A stretch of 64,000 nt of DNA. Origin: Yponomeuta sedellus. Lineage: Eukaryota; Arthropoda; Insecta; Lepidoptera; Yponomeutidae. This document shows, piece after piece, positions 54,455-63,958 of the stretch. Under the pieces are notes generated by a model. It searched no databases and had not been told where the DNA came from. It saw only the letters and a list, made by a program, of their open reading frames with translations. The stretch is taken from contig OW203740.1 of assembly GCA_934045075.1 (NCBI GenBank), positions 15,042,346 through 15,106,345 of the forward strand, given 5' to 3'. Position 1 is the first letter of the stretch; each line of letters starts with the position of its first letter. The position numbers were made by a program, and so were the translations under genes.

Positions 54455-54843
54455 CATCATCAACCCATTTTGTCCCCACCGAGGGGCACTGGGCTCTTCC
54501 CTGAGGCAGGTATACCTTTGAGCCCCCCTATGGGCTCTGTGCTATAATCTTGGTAACTTTCACTCAATTCTCTTCAATGGTTTTTGCGTAATGCGCGCAC
54601 AAAAAAATTGTCTGACCTGATAGACATATCTGACCAGACAGAGACAAAATTTATGTATAGACAGGTTAGTTAGCATCTACATCTATTAACACTTTATCTA
54701 TACAATATACATATGTTTCTTTCAGCACAGACACGGCGCTCCTTGAACGACGCCAATATTTTGTGTTTAATCGTACATCCACAATACAAATCACTTGGCC
54801 TATAGGCCATACTCCACCATGGGGGCCAAGTCCGGACTGGTGG
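54455..54843 (-). mobile_element. 5S-derived SINE fragment split by another insertion
   Basis: The left piece (54455-54512: CATCATCAACCCATTTTGTC, then CCCACCGAGGGGCACTGGGC) and the right piece (about 54800-54843: TATAGGCCATACTCCACCAT, then GGGGGCCAAGTCCGGACTGG) are the 3' end of the divergent subfamily seen at 42979. The target ATAGAAGTCCTTT is duplicated exactly at 54442-54454 and 54844-54856. Confidence 0.88.
54513..54799. mobile_element. Unknown insertion within the 5S-SINE
   Basis: Between GGTATA and TATAGGCC lie about 287 bp absent from other family members. Joining the flanks gives the normal GGTATAGGCCATACTCC, so TATA is duplicated around the insert. No inverted ends, open frame or tail were recognised (start CCTTTGAGCCCCCCTATGGG, end AATCACTTGGCC). 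Confidence 0.6.
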
Positions 54844-55572
54844 ATAGAAGTCCTTTACCTTAAAAGTATTTAATGTATGTATCACTTTGTATCGTTGCAC
54901 CCGCAAGTCGCCTGCCCGTTATAATGTAGATAGTCCCTTAGACTTCTCTACACTGTACCCGTAAACACTAGTGAAGAAGCGTAAAGGCGAGCGTCAATGA
55001 TTTCCGCGCCTATTCGCAAGGTTCAAGGACGTTTTGGCATGAAGGTACGAATTCGTTTATGAAGTTATTCTATGAATGATAAGTGGAGACTCTTGTTGAA
55101 AAACCAAATGAAAAATCGCTTATTAATATAAAAGAAAATTTGTACATATCGTTTTAGGCATTATGTAAGTAGTAACTGAAAGAACATAAATAATGACGTC
55201 AAAGAAAATTAAAAATCAATGATATATATTGAATATATATTTAAAATATTGTTCTCTATCTACATATTGTCCGTCTCATACCGGGTTTTTTCGTTGAGCT
55301 TCAGAAGAGTAAGACCCGTACAGACAGCGCAAACTGGTGATGGGATGGTGATGATGATGATTAGATCAACGACACGGTTTCTTGCTGTTTGTTCATGTAA
55401 AATTACAACTATTGTGATTTGAATAGAGATTATGTTTACCAGTATAATAATAAATCTTCATTGATAGCCACATACAAACAGCTTAAATATAGACAAAGTA
55501 GGAGTGAACAGATGGCTGACAAGGAACTAAGTTGGTGAGTCTTCTGACTCCCAAGCTAGATTTATGTATGAT
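54844..55572. other. Spacer
   Basis: Nothing recognised. The open frame 55219-55422 contains a (GATG)n run. Confidence 0.4.
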
Positions 55573-55645
55573 TTATGGGAGGGCTATGTCCAGCAGTGGA
55601 CTACATAATATAGGCTGAAGAAGAAGAAGAAGAAGAAGAAGTATT
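55573..55645 (+). mobile_element. RTE LINE tail with (GAA)n
   Basis: GGGAGGGCTATGTCCAGCAG, then TGGACTACATAATATAGGCT and about eight GAA units. The shortest RTE copy here. Confidence 0.85.
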
Positions 55646-56079
55646 ATTTAATATGGTACATCGGACTTCACAATTTGAGTGTAGAGCGAATTTTAAAGGA
55701 CAAAGGGTCAATCGTCGAGTTCACCGCCTCGGCATGGATGCGAATTTTGAACAATTGTTAACATTTTATGCAAGCCTATTCCATCTAAAAAACAAACTCA
55801 GGTACAGCGGCGTTCAAGTGGTCCCTTTACCCATCTCGTGTGTGTGAAGGAGTCACATTGTGCCACTGGAAGCTGTATATCATTTCATTACTTAGATGCA
55901 ATTAAAAGAGCTAATATGCTTAGGGGCTTAACTGGCGACTGGCAATGAGATGCATCAAAATGACATATGTACAGTAAAATAACATTAACAATGTTATCGT
56001 GCAAGTAAATGGAACACTGTCAGTTACGTGAGAGCTTCGTTTTATCAGAGTTTAGACTGAACAGAGTCGAACCCTAAGG
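55646..56079. other. Spacer
   Basis: The open frame 55653-55847 is unrecognised. Confidence 0.35.
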
Positions 56080-56345
56080 CTTGTGACGGTGCAAACCTCT
56101 TTACACCATTTTTATTTCTTTTTCAATCTATCATTTTCAAATATTTAAATTACGTCACACATTCTTCGATTTCTCTCATTTTTCATTCACTACTACTTTA
56201 GCCTTTGACCAGATCTGACTATTTTACCTGTTTCTCCGTTTTTTATCCAGTTTTCTGTTTTAAAATTAATACAAATATCTACAAATAAAACAACACCTGA
56301 AGTCGTTCCAGTTTTTATTATTTATAAAAGTTATACAACGTTCCA
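56080..56345 (+). repeat. 265-bp dispersed repeat (REP-Y)
   Basis: TGTGACGGTGCAAACCTCTT, then GACCAGATCTGACTATTTTA, CCAGTTTTCTGTTTTAAAAT and ACAAATAAAACAACACCTGA to CAACGTTCC. About 90% identical by eye to 63375-63650. The AATAAA near the end suggests a retroelement tail. Confidence 0.7.
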
Positions 56346-56427
56346 GGCTTCCAAGAACCATCTTCAAAGGTTTCGTGGGCGACTGATTCGACTCGTCGCG
56401 ATTCGATGCAGTTGCATAAGCAATTTA

Positions 56428-56546
56428 GGGCCGGTAAATATTTAAGTAACGTCCTGTCACGCTCTTTTCTGAGAAATTCGAAGAGACAGCACTACAGATA
56501 ACTATTTAGGTACTTAGCGAAATTCTCAATTCAGAACCTGACTCTT
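56428..56546. mobile_element. MITE-3 copy
   Basis: GGGCCGGTAAATATTTAAGT, core GTCACGCTCTTTTCTGAGAA, and the end AAATTCTCAATTCAGAACCT. Left end worn. Confidence 0.7.
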
Positions 56547-56667
56547 AAGCAGGTGTTTTTTTGCGATTATTCGACAGGTTATCGCCGGTAGGCTCTGTAG
56601 ACGACTAAGTCGTACTCTTGGTCAGAAAAAAAGTATGTAGTAACTAGGGGAACGTTTTTCTCAGAAA

Positions 56668-56722
56668 GAGACAGTGTGAGCTTAATTGCCACGCGTGCCC
56701 ACGTCGGAAATACTTATAGTAA
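56668..56722 (-). mobile_element. SINE-T3 3' fragment
   Basis: GAGCTTAATTGCCACGCGTG then CCCACGTCGGAAAT, reversed. Confidence 0.55.
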
Positions 56723-57477
56723 GGGACTGAACGCACTTACTCCGGCCATGCCTCACCTCGTGTCATGCAGGTGCGAGTGAGTAAAATGAATAAATCGTAG
56801 GTCTGCAAGCTCAGTACTTTATATAAAGGGTTAGCTCAAAGATTCGGTATTCCAGAACTCTTCAGTTTCCGAACCCTTCAGTAACCTGTTTTTTTGCAAA
56901 ATTATAATTTTTGCTGGAAGCGGGCGGCACAAGACCGCGAAGTTTGTTTGTGTCCCGCAGTGGGCGTCAATTGATGATAATATTTTTCAAACATCATTTT
57001 CCCTCCTCGGAGCCTCAGGTAAATCATTGTGGTTCATTAAAAAGGATGGATATCCCATTTAATGAACACGTATGATTTTAAGCATTACCTACGTATTAAA
57101 GAGCTCCACAATCAGGCAGAAACTTAGTGAAACAACATACAATCTAAGTAAAGGCGTGTGCGTAGCAGCCCTTAATGTTTCTTTTAAATTAACCATCGCG
57201 CAATCCCTACGCGTCTTAATTATAAAAGGCTCAACCTGTACCAAATTACAGCAGTTGGGGCTCATTCAAGGGCCTGCCGTAACCCTTCTTAGGGCTAAGC
57301 GGAATCTGAGGATAACTCAATTAGGGTACTGGATCTGCTCTGCTGTTACGACTGGCATGCTGTCTCGCTCCCACAATGTCAGTTATATGATTGTAAAAAA
57401 TGCATATATTTGATATTGATGTGATCGGTGCCGTTTGCTAGGACAATAAAATTACGAACATTTAAGCTACTCAGGTA
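56723..57477. other. Spacer with a 113-codon open frame
   Basis: The plus frame 57072-57413 starts MILSITYVLKSS and contains SLRVLIIKGSTCTKLQQLGL. No motif or membrane segment stands out and the codons are not biased. No splice or promoter evidence, so I do not call a gene. Confidence 0.25.
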
Positions 57478-57640
57478 GGTATGTGAGGAAACCTGAGTGT
57501 CTGAGGGGTTCAAATACCTCAGCGCTTGAAATTGCCCATCCGCGGTGGGCACGCGTGGCAATTAAGCCCATACTCTCTCTCTCTAAGAAAAGGCCTGTGC
57601 CCTGCAGTATGATGTTTATAGGCTACATAAAATATACATA
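57478..57640 (+). mobile_element. SINE-T3, 3' half with RTE-like tail
   Basis: GTGAGGAAACCTGAGTGTCT, TACCTCAGCGCTTGAAATTG, CATCCGCGGTGGGCACGCGT, GGCAATTAAGCCCATA, (CT)n, then AAGGCCTGTGCCCTGCAGTA and TATAGGCT. The best view of the tail that parallels the RTE LINE end. Confidence 0.8.
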
Positions 57641-57837
57641 TGTTTTTATGTTTTATATTACATACGACATAGGTAAAGAATTAGGTTAACAAAAGTTGAA
57701 CACAAACTTGTCATACACAAAGGTGCGTTTGAAATATCTAATTGCATTATCTTACAAAGCCTCAGACCACCTTGATCCAAAAATTAAACGAAAAACACAA
57801 AAGCTACCCACAAAGCCGCCACTTCAGTCTACCCGTA

Positions 57838-57945
57838 GACCACGGCAACTGTAACGCTGCCGAAACGTCGGAAAATAAGTTAATTACGTTTTACCTAATA
57901 AATAATCGCGATTTGACCCGTTTAATAATAACTATGTATGAGTAT
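57838..57945 (+). repeat. Penelope-like repeat, second subfamily
   Basis: GACCACGGCAACTGTAACGC, then TGCCGAAACGTCGGAAAATA, TACGTTTTACCTAATAAATA and ATCGCGATTTGACCCGTTTA. The same GACCACGGCA...GCCGAAACGT(C/T)GG frame as 20937 and 31563 with a different 3' end. Confidence 0.5.
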
Positions 57946-58809
57946 CGTGAATCATTAAGAAATACTAACCTAATAGCAGCTTTAAATGCTAAGTTACCTC
58001 TCTCTCGGTCTCCGCCTACCCTCAAACAACATCACATCATCACGTTCAAAGTTCAAAACTTGGAACTAAAGGCCTACCTTTGACCTCCGAGTTCACATTA
58101 GGTATACGTCGTAAATTCCCCAACAAAGCCCGAGGTGGTTTGCAGGTAATCCAGCAGCGAATTTTGCCTCAGGCGAGTCCAGTCGGTGCAGCGGTATAGA
58201 AAATTGGCAATACAGGACCGCTACGCTACGTAATGTCTTTAGCCCTCAGGTATGGCCGGCTTCACAGGCACGGTAAACCCAGATGCAGACTAGCATCATT
58301 GTAAGAGTAAGGTTATTTTCACGTGAAACATCTTTTAGTTCGGTAGTAGCTAAACTGCTAAAACGGCGAAACGAAAACGAAAACATGACGCCTCGGCGAA
58401 GGCAGTACCGTACTGTAAAGACTGAACTTTCAAATCATGAAATCGAATCAATTTATTTCAACGGAAAGAATTTATATTCTGTTTGCTGAATGTCAACGTA
58501 CATTGTAAAATGTAAGGTGCTGCCTTCAGTCCGTATTGTAGTAGAGAAAAAGGCAGCGGAAAAAAAACTTCAATCTGAACATCTCTTCTCAAGCCATCTT
58601 AAACCAAATACATTTTGTAACTACGTGTCGTGGGCATTTGTAAAGTTCAAAAGTAAAATAGTAAAATGTAGTAAAATAAAAAGTCAAACATTTTTCTTTT
58701 TCTATGACGTACCTTCCGCTTTTCCTTCCAATTTCTAGACGCAAATTAATTTTAATTAATCCAAAGTCCATGGGGTCCTTAATATTAAATTTAATTAAAT
58801 ACTCGAAGA
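57946..58809. other. Spacer
   Basis: Open frames at 57742-58083, 58283-58489 and 58490-58738 are unrecognised. The first overlaps the Penelope-like repeat. Confidence 0.35.
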
Positions 58810-58990
58810 CTCGAGGTGGATACTCGTATTGGCAAGGGCAGCGTAGGATGACCATCCACCAGATGGAGAGAAGACCTCGTCCAAATGGCCGAAAAACGCT
58901 GCTGGATGCAAGCCGCTTCCAACCGGTGTTTTTGGAAATCCATGGAGGAGGCATATGTCCAGCAGTAGACTTCGTGTGGCGGAATGATGA
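58810..58990 (+). pseudogene. RTE LINE C-terminus, third subfamily
   Basis: After a stop in the GRP position the frame reads PSTRWREDLVQMAEKRCWMQ, then AASNRCFWKSMEEAYVQQ and a stop at 58966-58968. It is intact over about 40 codons. The tail ends GATGATGATGA. CWMQAAS..R..W(K)SMEEAYVQQ differs from both other RTE subfamilies here. Confidence 0.85.
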
Positions 58991-59025
58991 TGATGAAAGA
59001 TGGAGGTATGAAAAAAGAACATAAT

Positions 59026-59340
59026 ATAAAAAACCTGTTTAGAGGCTAAAAATTTCACCTATTAAATAGGTGATAATCATGTGGGTACAGCGATATCATT
59101 CCGATGTACCTATAAACCTAACTGCAAAGTAGGTACTCGGGGCTGCAAGTGATGCCAATTACTTCAGCCAGATGTCGCTGCCTGTACGTAATACAGAGAA
59201 TGTTGTAAAGAGGTTCGAAATTTCACTGATGCCGGTGAGTCACCCGATAGCGCGGGTTCGAATCCCGGCATGGGTGAATTTTTAGCCTCTAAATAGATTT
59301 ATAAAATTGTCCTTAGCACGGGTTAGTGCATTAAAAAGAA
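59026..59340 (+). mobile_element. SINE-T1 with inverted end, near full length
   Basis: The left end is the inverted terminus AAAACCTGTTTAGAGGCTAA, then the complete plus copy: TGGGTACAGCGATATCATTC, AACCTAACTGCAAAGTAGGT, GTAATACAGAGAATGTTGTA, a tRNA-like region shortened by deletion before box B GCGGGTTCGAATCCCGG, and the 3' end GCACGGGTTAGTGCATTAAA. Flanks AAGAACATAATATAA and AAGAATATTATAATT may be a worn target duplication. Confidence 0.8.
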
Positions 59341-59390
59341 TATTATAATTTAAAGAAGATATTAGAAGTTACACGACCAGGGACCCCAGG

Positions 59391-59500
59391 GCTGGCTATT
59401 ACCTCGGTCAGAGGATAAGTCTCGCCATCCAGCGAGGCAACGTAGCCAGCATACTGGGGATCCTTCCTATGGGCAGCCATGATCTCGGTGCAGTTCTTTA
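59391..59500 (+). pseudogene. Retroelement coding scrap
   Basis: The frame reads AGYYLGQRISLAIQRGNVAS, then ILGILPMGS. YLGQRIS(L/M)AIQRGNAAS-type strings occur in insect retroelement polyproteins as I remember them. The exact clade is uncertain. The next SINE is inserted about 10 bp downstream. Confidence 0.45.
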
Positions 59501-59519
59501 TATTTAGTTATATTAGAGT

Positions 59520-59827
59520 CGTTATCAACCCTTGTATGTCCCCACTGCTGGGGCACGGGTCTCTTCCTGCATCGTAGGAAGGTTAGGCCATACTCCACCA
59601 CGGGGGCCAAGTCCGGGTTGGTGCAGGATTGTAAGACAGTGGCGGGCCTTACTGTCAGAAGTTATCAAGCCGCCCATAAGGCCTCTGACGTGGCTTAACG
59701 ACTGCCATTATATGACAGCCGGCACCAACGGCTTAACGTGCCTTGCGAAGCACGGAAGCGCTCGGAAAAATGCCACTAGCGGTAGTCATGGGACGCTCAC
59801 CCATCCCGTACCTTGCCGCGCCTGTAC
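59520..59827 (-). mobile_element. 5S-derived SINE, 5'-truncated, with TSD
   Basis: Left end GTTATCAACCCTTGTATGTC, the full body, and the promoter part to CTTGCCGCGCCTGT at right (the rest of the 5S-like head absent). ATTAGAGT is duplicated at 59512-59519 and 59828-59835. Young-looking. Confidence 0.9.
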
Positions 59828-59929
59828 ATTAGAGTAGTTTATTTTATTTCATTTAAGATTTTAGTGTACATAGTTCGTTTGTATTTTAATTATTCATCTA
59901 TTATTATCTAGGGCTTTTCTATGGTTCTT

Positions 59930-60050
59930 CATCTTCATCAGGCTATATTAGTCCACTGCTGGACATAGCCCTCCCCTAATAAGCGCCATAACGCAAGGTT
60001 GTTGGGGGCCACTCCCCACGGTTAATCCTCACGCTGGGCATGCGGAAGTT
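59930..60050 (-). mobile_element. RTE-related 3' end, deleted variant
   Basis: Reversed tail TCATCTTCATCAGGCTATAT, then TAGTCCACTGCTGGACATAG, GCGCCATAACGCAAGGTTGT, CCACTCCCCACGGTTAATCC and CACGCTGGGCATGCGG, a relative of 6810-6957. Confidence 0.75.
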
Positions 60051-60054
60051 TCTA

Positions 60055-60286
60055 GGGTTTTAGGGTAGTAGGGTCGCATTTTTAGGGTTGCGGAAGTACA
60101 AGACGTATTAAATCGATACGAATTAATATTTCTACAATAATGTATCAGTCGCGTTTCATAAAATTGTTCATTTCATTTTGTTCATTTTGTCCATTTGAGC
60201 AGCACATTGGGTGACCAGAAGGCCCTTACTAAACGGTTTTTAATAAAATTTTGACAATACTATTTTACTTTAACTTTCATTGTCAA
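60055..60286 (+). repeat. Helitron-associated flank
   Basis: AGGGTCGCATTTTTAGGGTT, GCGGAAGTACAAGACGTATT, AAATCGATACGAATTAATAT, GTCGCGTTTCATAAAATTGT, GACCAGAAGGCCCTTACTAA and ACTTTCATTGTCAA run up to the Helitron TC. It matches 50428-50640 reversed. Confidence 0.75.
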
Positions 60287-60473
60287 TCTATAGTATAAAA
60301 ATGAATCGCTGAATGTGTTGGTAAGCGCAAATCTCGAGAGCAGCTGAACCGATTTCACTAATTATTTTTTTAGAATATTCCTTGAAGTACGAGAATGATT
60401 CTTATGGAGCAAAACTTAAAAAAAAATTAAAGAATCGACTGTTAGGCGGTACGAAGTTCGCTGGGTCAGCTAG
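60287..60473 (+). mobile_element. Lep1-like Helitron, first of a tandem pair
   Basis: TCTATAGTATAAAAATGAAT ... GCAGCTGAACCGATTTCACT ... GGTACGAAGTTCGCTGGGTC then AGCTAG|T. Complete TC to CTAG. Non-coding. Confidence 0.9.
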
Positions 60474-60635
60474 TCTATCTATAATATAAAAATGAATCGC
60501 TGAATATGTTGGTAAGAGCAAATCTCGAAAGCAGCTGAACTGATTTTGTTAATTCTTAGAACATTCCTTGAAGTAGGAGGATGGTTTTTACGGAAATGTT
60601 GTCTCGTACCGCACGAGGTTCGCTGGGTCGGCTAG
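60474..60635 (+). mobile_element. Lep1-like Helitron, second of the pair
   Basis: Starts directly after the first CTAG (TCTATCTATAATATAAAAAT) and ends GAGGTTCGCTGGGTCGGCTA then G. It has an internal deletion relative to the first (the AAAGAATCGACTGTTAGGCG part is missing). Confidence 0.88.
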
Positions 60636-61436
60636 TTGGAAATAAATCAAATATTTTGAGTCGCCACAAAAAAATTTCGGTCAATCCCCATGTTTTTAAA
60701 GATGTTGTAGGTCTTATTTCACTATTCAACTATGATCTGTAAAACGACAGTGTAGGAGCTTTACAAAGAGTTTTACATAGGGATGAGCGTCGGCCACCTA
60801 TTTCATCTTGAAAGCCACAAGAAAACGGCCAACACTTGGCAGATTTAATTTTAAGGGCCAAAAGCATTTACAAGAGAGGTTTTTGCGCCTCCTTAGAAAT
60901 TCCGGTCCTCTCGGGTAGGACAAAAAATATCACTTGTGCGGACAAAAAGTCCCCCTCCATATCTTTCACTTAAGGTCCCTACACATGAGGAAAACTTCTT
61001 GAAAGGGAATAGGGCAGCTGTTACCACGCGCTGTGTTATCAGTAGGTATATATCGTCCGTTTTAAAACTTAATCTTTATTTATTAAGGATCTTTGTAAAA
61101 AAAAGTGACAGTGTCAATCCCATCCTTTTGTTATACTAGATGCTGCTTATGATTTTTATTTTATTTGTACAAACATACATAATTTAAAATACAATAATTT
61201 CCAGGTACACTTGACAGACTAACAACTACTGAATATAGGTATTGGTTTACAGCTGATAACTCTAAAATATGTATTACTTACTATAAACTAAACATAAATA
61301 TTAACGAAACAAACCTAAATATATTTATAATTTCATTTATTTAAAACAAATGTATTTATAACCCTAAAATATGTATTACTAACTATAAACTAAATAAAAT
61401 ATTAAAACAAACCTAAAAGCTGCTTATTAGATTAGA
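60636..61436. other. AT-rich spacer
   Basis: A direct duplication of about 100 bp: AAAATATGTATTACTTACTA then TAAACTA (about 61264) and AAAATATGTATTACTAACTA (about 61366), each followed by AACAAACCTAAA. No gene seen. Confidence 0.5.
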
Positions 61437-61500
61437 TTAGAAAATTCTTTATTGCACAATAAGCATATTTGTACAAAGGCGAGCTTAATACTAATGAGTA
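61437..61500 (-). repeat. Retroelement 3' tail (REP-R)
   Basis: AAATTCTTTATTGCACAATA, then GTACAAAGGCGAGCTTAATA, reversed. Confidence 0.55.
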
Positions 61501-61617
61501 TAATTTTTATTAAAATCTAAAAATTACAAAAATGCGTACAATATCCTAGCTGCCCTTGATAAAGGTTCAGCTAGGATGCACTGAAATATGGCTACATTTA
61601 ACGAATATCTGGCTGAT

Positions 61618-61810
61618 ACTGGTAGGTTCATTGTTGTTGAACGAACGTATCTTTATAATGTATATCTGGTGGATTGTTGTGGAACGAACATATTTGACGG
61701 ATATGTGGTTGGTCCTGGTACCTAGGTGGATGGTTGTGGAACGAACAACCTACTTATTGGACATGTAACTGAGCCTGGAAGGTGGATGGTTGTGGATGAA
61801 ACATATTTGG
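61618..61810 (+). repeat. Degenerate minisatellite, about 57-bp period
   Basis: Four units with GGTGGATGGTTGTGGAACGA then AC(A/C).A and a GG-CATGT...CTGGTA part. The open frame 61556-61768 runs through it and is repeat-driven. Confidence 0.6.
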
Positions 61811-61877
61811 AATGAGAATAAAACGGAACAGGATTGATTGCAAATTGCACAGTGCACAGCAGGTAAGAGCTGACTCC

Positions 61878-62005
61878 AGACGCCCTCCGACTAGGTGGGA
61901 TGGCAGATGCTGGATGCGGCAATCTGAAGACAGGGCGCTATGGCGCTCATTAGGAGAAGGCTATGTCCAACAGTGGACTAACATATAGCCTGAAATAGAA
62001 GAAAA
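61878..62005 (+). mobile_element. RTE LINE 3' end
   Basis: CGCCCTCCGACTAGGTGGGA, a deletion of the DDLRKT block, GCAGATGCTGGATGCGGCAA, AGACAGGGCGCTATGGCGCT and GTCCAACAGTGGACTAACAT. Confidence 0.8.
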
Positions 62006-62653
62006 AGAGCTGACTCCCGAGAATATTCTCAACCAGCAAAATTAATGGCCTATTCGACTGCAGGTTCGTACGAAAACAAATGAAGATAAAGAATTCGTCT
62101 ATTTGCACACCTGCCAACGAAAACTTACATATTGTCGATTTGTCTCCACGCGTGTGCGAGGACGGCTTCACCACAACAATTTCCTAAAGACGTTACCTCG
62201 GGACCGCAGCGCCGTATCGAGTACAATCCGCACGGGTTAGTTCGGAATTCATGGAAAGTAGAATAGTGGACCTACTTAGGTATTCATGAGCACTGACGGG
62301 CTTGCCGTTTTGCAGTTTAAGTTTTGGATGTGTGAAAAGGAAGGAGACTGAACAAAGGATCGTATCGTTTCGTATGTTCGAAGCGTGCGCGCTAAATTAG
62401 ACCGATTGTCGCGTACCTCAGTAAGTAACTTGAAGCTGGAACTGGGATGTTTTCTGCGCATTTTCTATTAACGGATACGGTGTTTCTAAGTAAAGATTGG
62501 TGGGGTTGATAATGCTGATGGTAAAGGTAGTAATTTGGGTGCATACGCTGGGCTTTCCTTAGATAGGTACCACCGGTTGAGCATTTTCTCCTTAATTGAG
62601 AATTTCAATTAGATTTTTCAAATAAGTATCTGTCAGATCGCTTGTATCTTTAA
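62006..62653. other. Spacer, partly GC-richer
   Basis: 62110-62260 and 62330-62460 have mixed composition with no recognised repeat. Open frames are unassigned. The TTAA target of the next element is at 62650-62653. Confidence 0.35.
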
Positions 62654-62818
62654 AGCCGCGTTTTCACGGTCTTAGTACGCTCGGACCGAGTGCGCCATCC
62701 GAGTAATCTAATGCCTCTGATTGGACGGTTTTTCGTGAAAACACCAAAATAGCCAATCAGAAGCATTAGTTTACTCGGATGGCGCACTCGGACCAAGCGA
62801 TGACCGTGAAAACCTGGC
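62654..62818. mobile_element. piggyBac-like MITE, almost entirely palindromic
   Basis: AGCCGCGTTTTCACGGTC at left pairs with GACCGTGAAAACCTGGC at right. The pairing continues through GCTCGGACCGAGTGCGCCAT / ATGGCGCACTCGGACCAAGC to CTGATTGG/CCAATCAG. TTAA lies on both sides (62650-62653, 62819-62822), the piggyBac target. 165 bp, arms of about 70 bp. Confidence 0.88.
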
Positions 62819-63374
62819 TTAACTGAAGGAGCTGCCACTGGTTAACATTTCACAATTAATGAAACCAAAATGTTGTTATTAAATGAAATTAAAAATATAT
62901 ATATATTTTTACTCGTCAAAATTTTTATTTGTCATATACTCCTGAGCTAAACATGAATTTAATTTTAAGACACGAATAAAACTACCTTATAACACTGCCG
63001 TCAGATGACGCTGATGGCGCACATCCTACGAGCACCCCTTCTCTAGAAAACAAATAAATTTGATGCAAATTCAAAGGAACGGCCCGACATTAGTTCCGTA
63101 AAGGCGAAAATTTTGACTTATTTAGGGATTATTTACTTTGCTTGACTAAGCGCAACGTCTCATGTAGTTAAGCCGCTAAGATTGTTTACCAACAAGTGTG
63201 TACAAGTCTTTAACAATAGTTGAGATTCCTTCGTTAAGCTGTGCAGTGTTCGCTAAGCTCCTTACAGGGATAGGCAGACATGTATCTAGAGGCACTACCT
63301 CGAACAGAAGTAAAGATCGCCCAAGTCAGGGGTCCCAAATCTTTTATATATTCTTGAAAACGTCATCATCGTCA
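62819..63374. other. AT-rich spacer
   Basis: The open frame 63198-63533 runs from here into the next repeat and is not credible as a gene. Confidence 0.4.
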
Positions 63375-63650
63375 GGCTGTGACGGTGGAAACCACTTTAT
63401 ACCATTTTTATTTCTTTTTCTATCTATAATTTTCTTTCTATATTTTTCTATAATATTTAAATTACGTACGTCACACATTCTTCAATTTCGCTCATTTTTC
63501 ATCACCACTACTTTACCCTTTGACCAGATCTGACTATTTACCTATTTCTCCGTTTTTTATCCAGTTTTCTGTTTTAAAATTACTACAAATATCTACAAAT
63601 AAAACAACGCCTGAAGACGTCTCAGAGTTTATTATTATTTATAAAGATAC
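63375..63650 (+). repeat. REP-Y copy
   Basis: TGTGACGGTGGAAACCACTT, GACCAGATCTGACTATTTAC, ACAAATAAAACAACGCCTGA and ACCCAACGTTAC, parallel to 56080-56345, with a duplicated TTTTTCTAT stretch. Confidence 0.7.
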
Positions 63651-63664
63651 CCAACGTTACAAGT

Positions 63665-63870
63665 CTATACTAGTCCACTGCTGGACATAGCCCTCCCCTA
63701 AAGAGCACCACGTTGTGCTATCATAGGGGGTAATGCCCATAATCCCCACGCTGGGCATGCGGGTTGGGGATCGCAGTTCGGTGGAATTGTACTGCAGGGG
63801 ACGCTGCTGCCCACCCCCCAGTTTGTGTCCCTTAGTCGCCTTTTACGACACCCGCGGGAAGAATTGGGTT
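63665..63870 (-). mobile_element. RTE-related 3' end, variant with GCCTTTTACGACACCCGC
   Basis: GTCCACTGCTGGACATAGCC, GCACCACGTTGTGCTATCAT, ATAATCCCCACGCTGGGCAT, GATCGCAGTTCGGTGGAATT and TTAGTCGCCTTTTACGACAC. Almost the same unit as 13382-13580. Confidence 0.8.
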
Positions 63871-63958
63871 GTTGCTATTCTCTAGGCCGACACCACACGA
63901 CACATCACGTCACAAAAAGTCATAGGTGACGTTATTTTCTGCTAGACTAGCACAATGA

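Noticed and set aside
57072..57413. 113-codon plus frame as a gene
   Set aside because: No motif, codon bias, splice or promoter signal. Kept only as an unrecognised frame.
59532..59837. 101-codon open frame on plus (MYVPTAGARVSS...)
   Set aside because: The same frame appears in other copies of the 5S-SINE (40834-41103 reversed). It is a by-product of the repeat.
63198..63533. 111-codon plus frame
   Set aside because: The second half lies in a dispersed repeat (REP-Y) and encodes low-complexity F/S/L runs.
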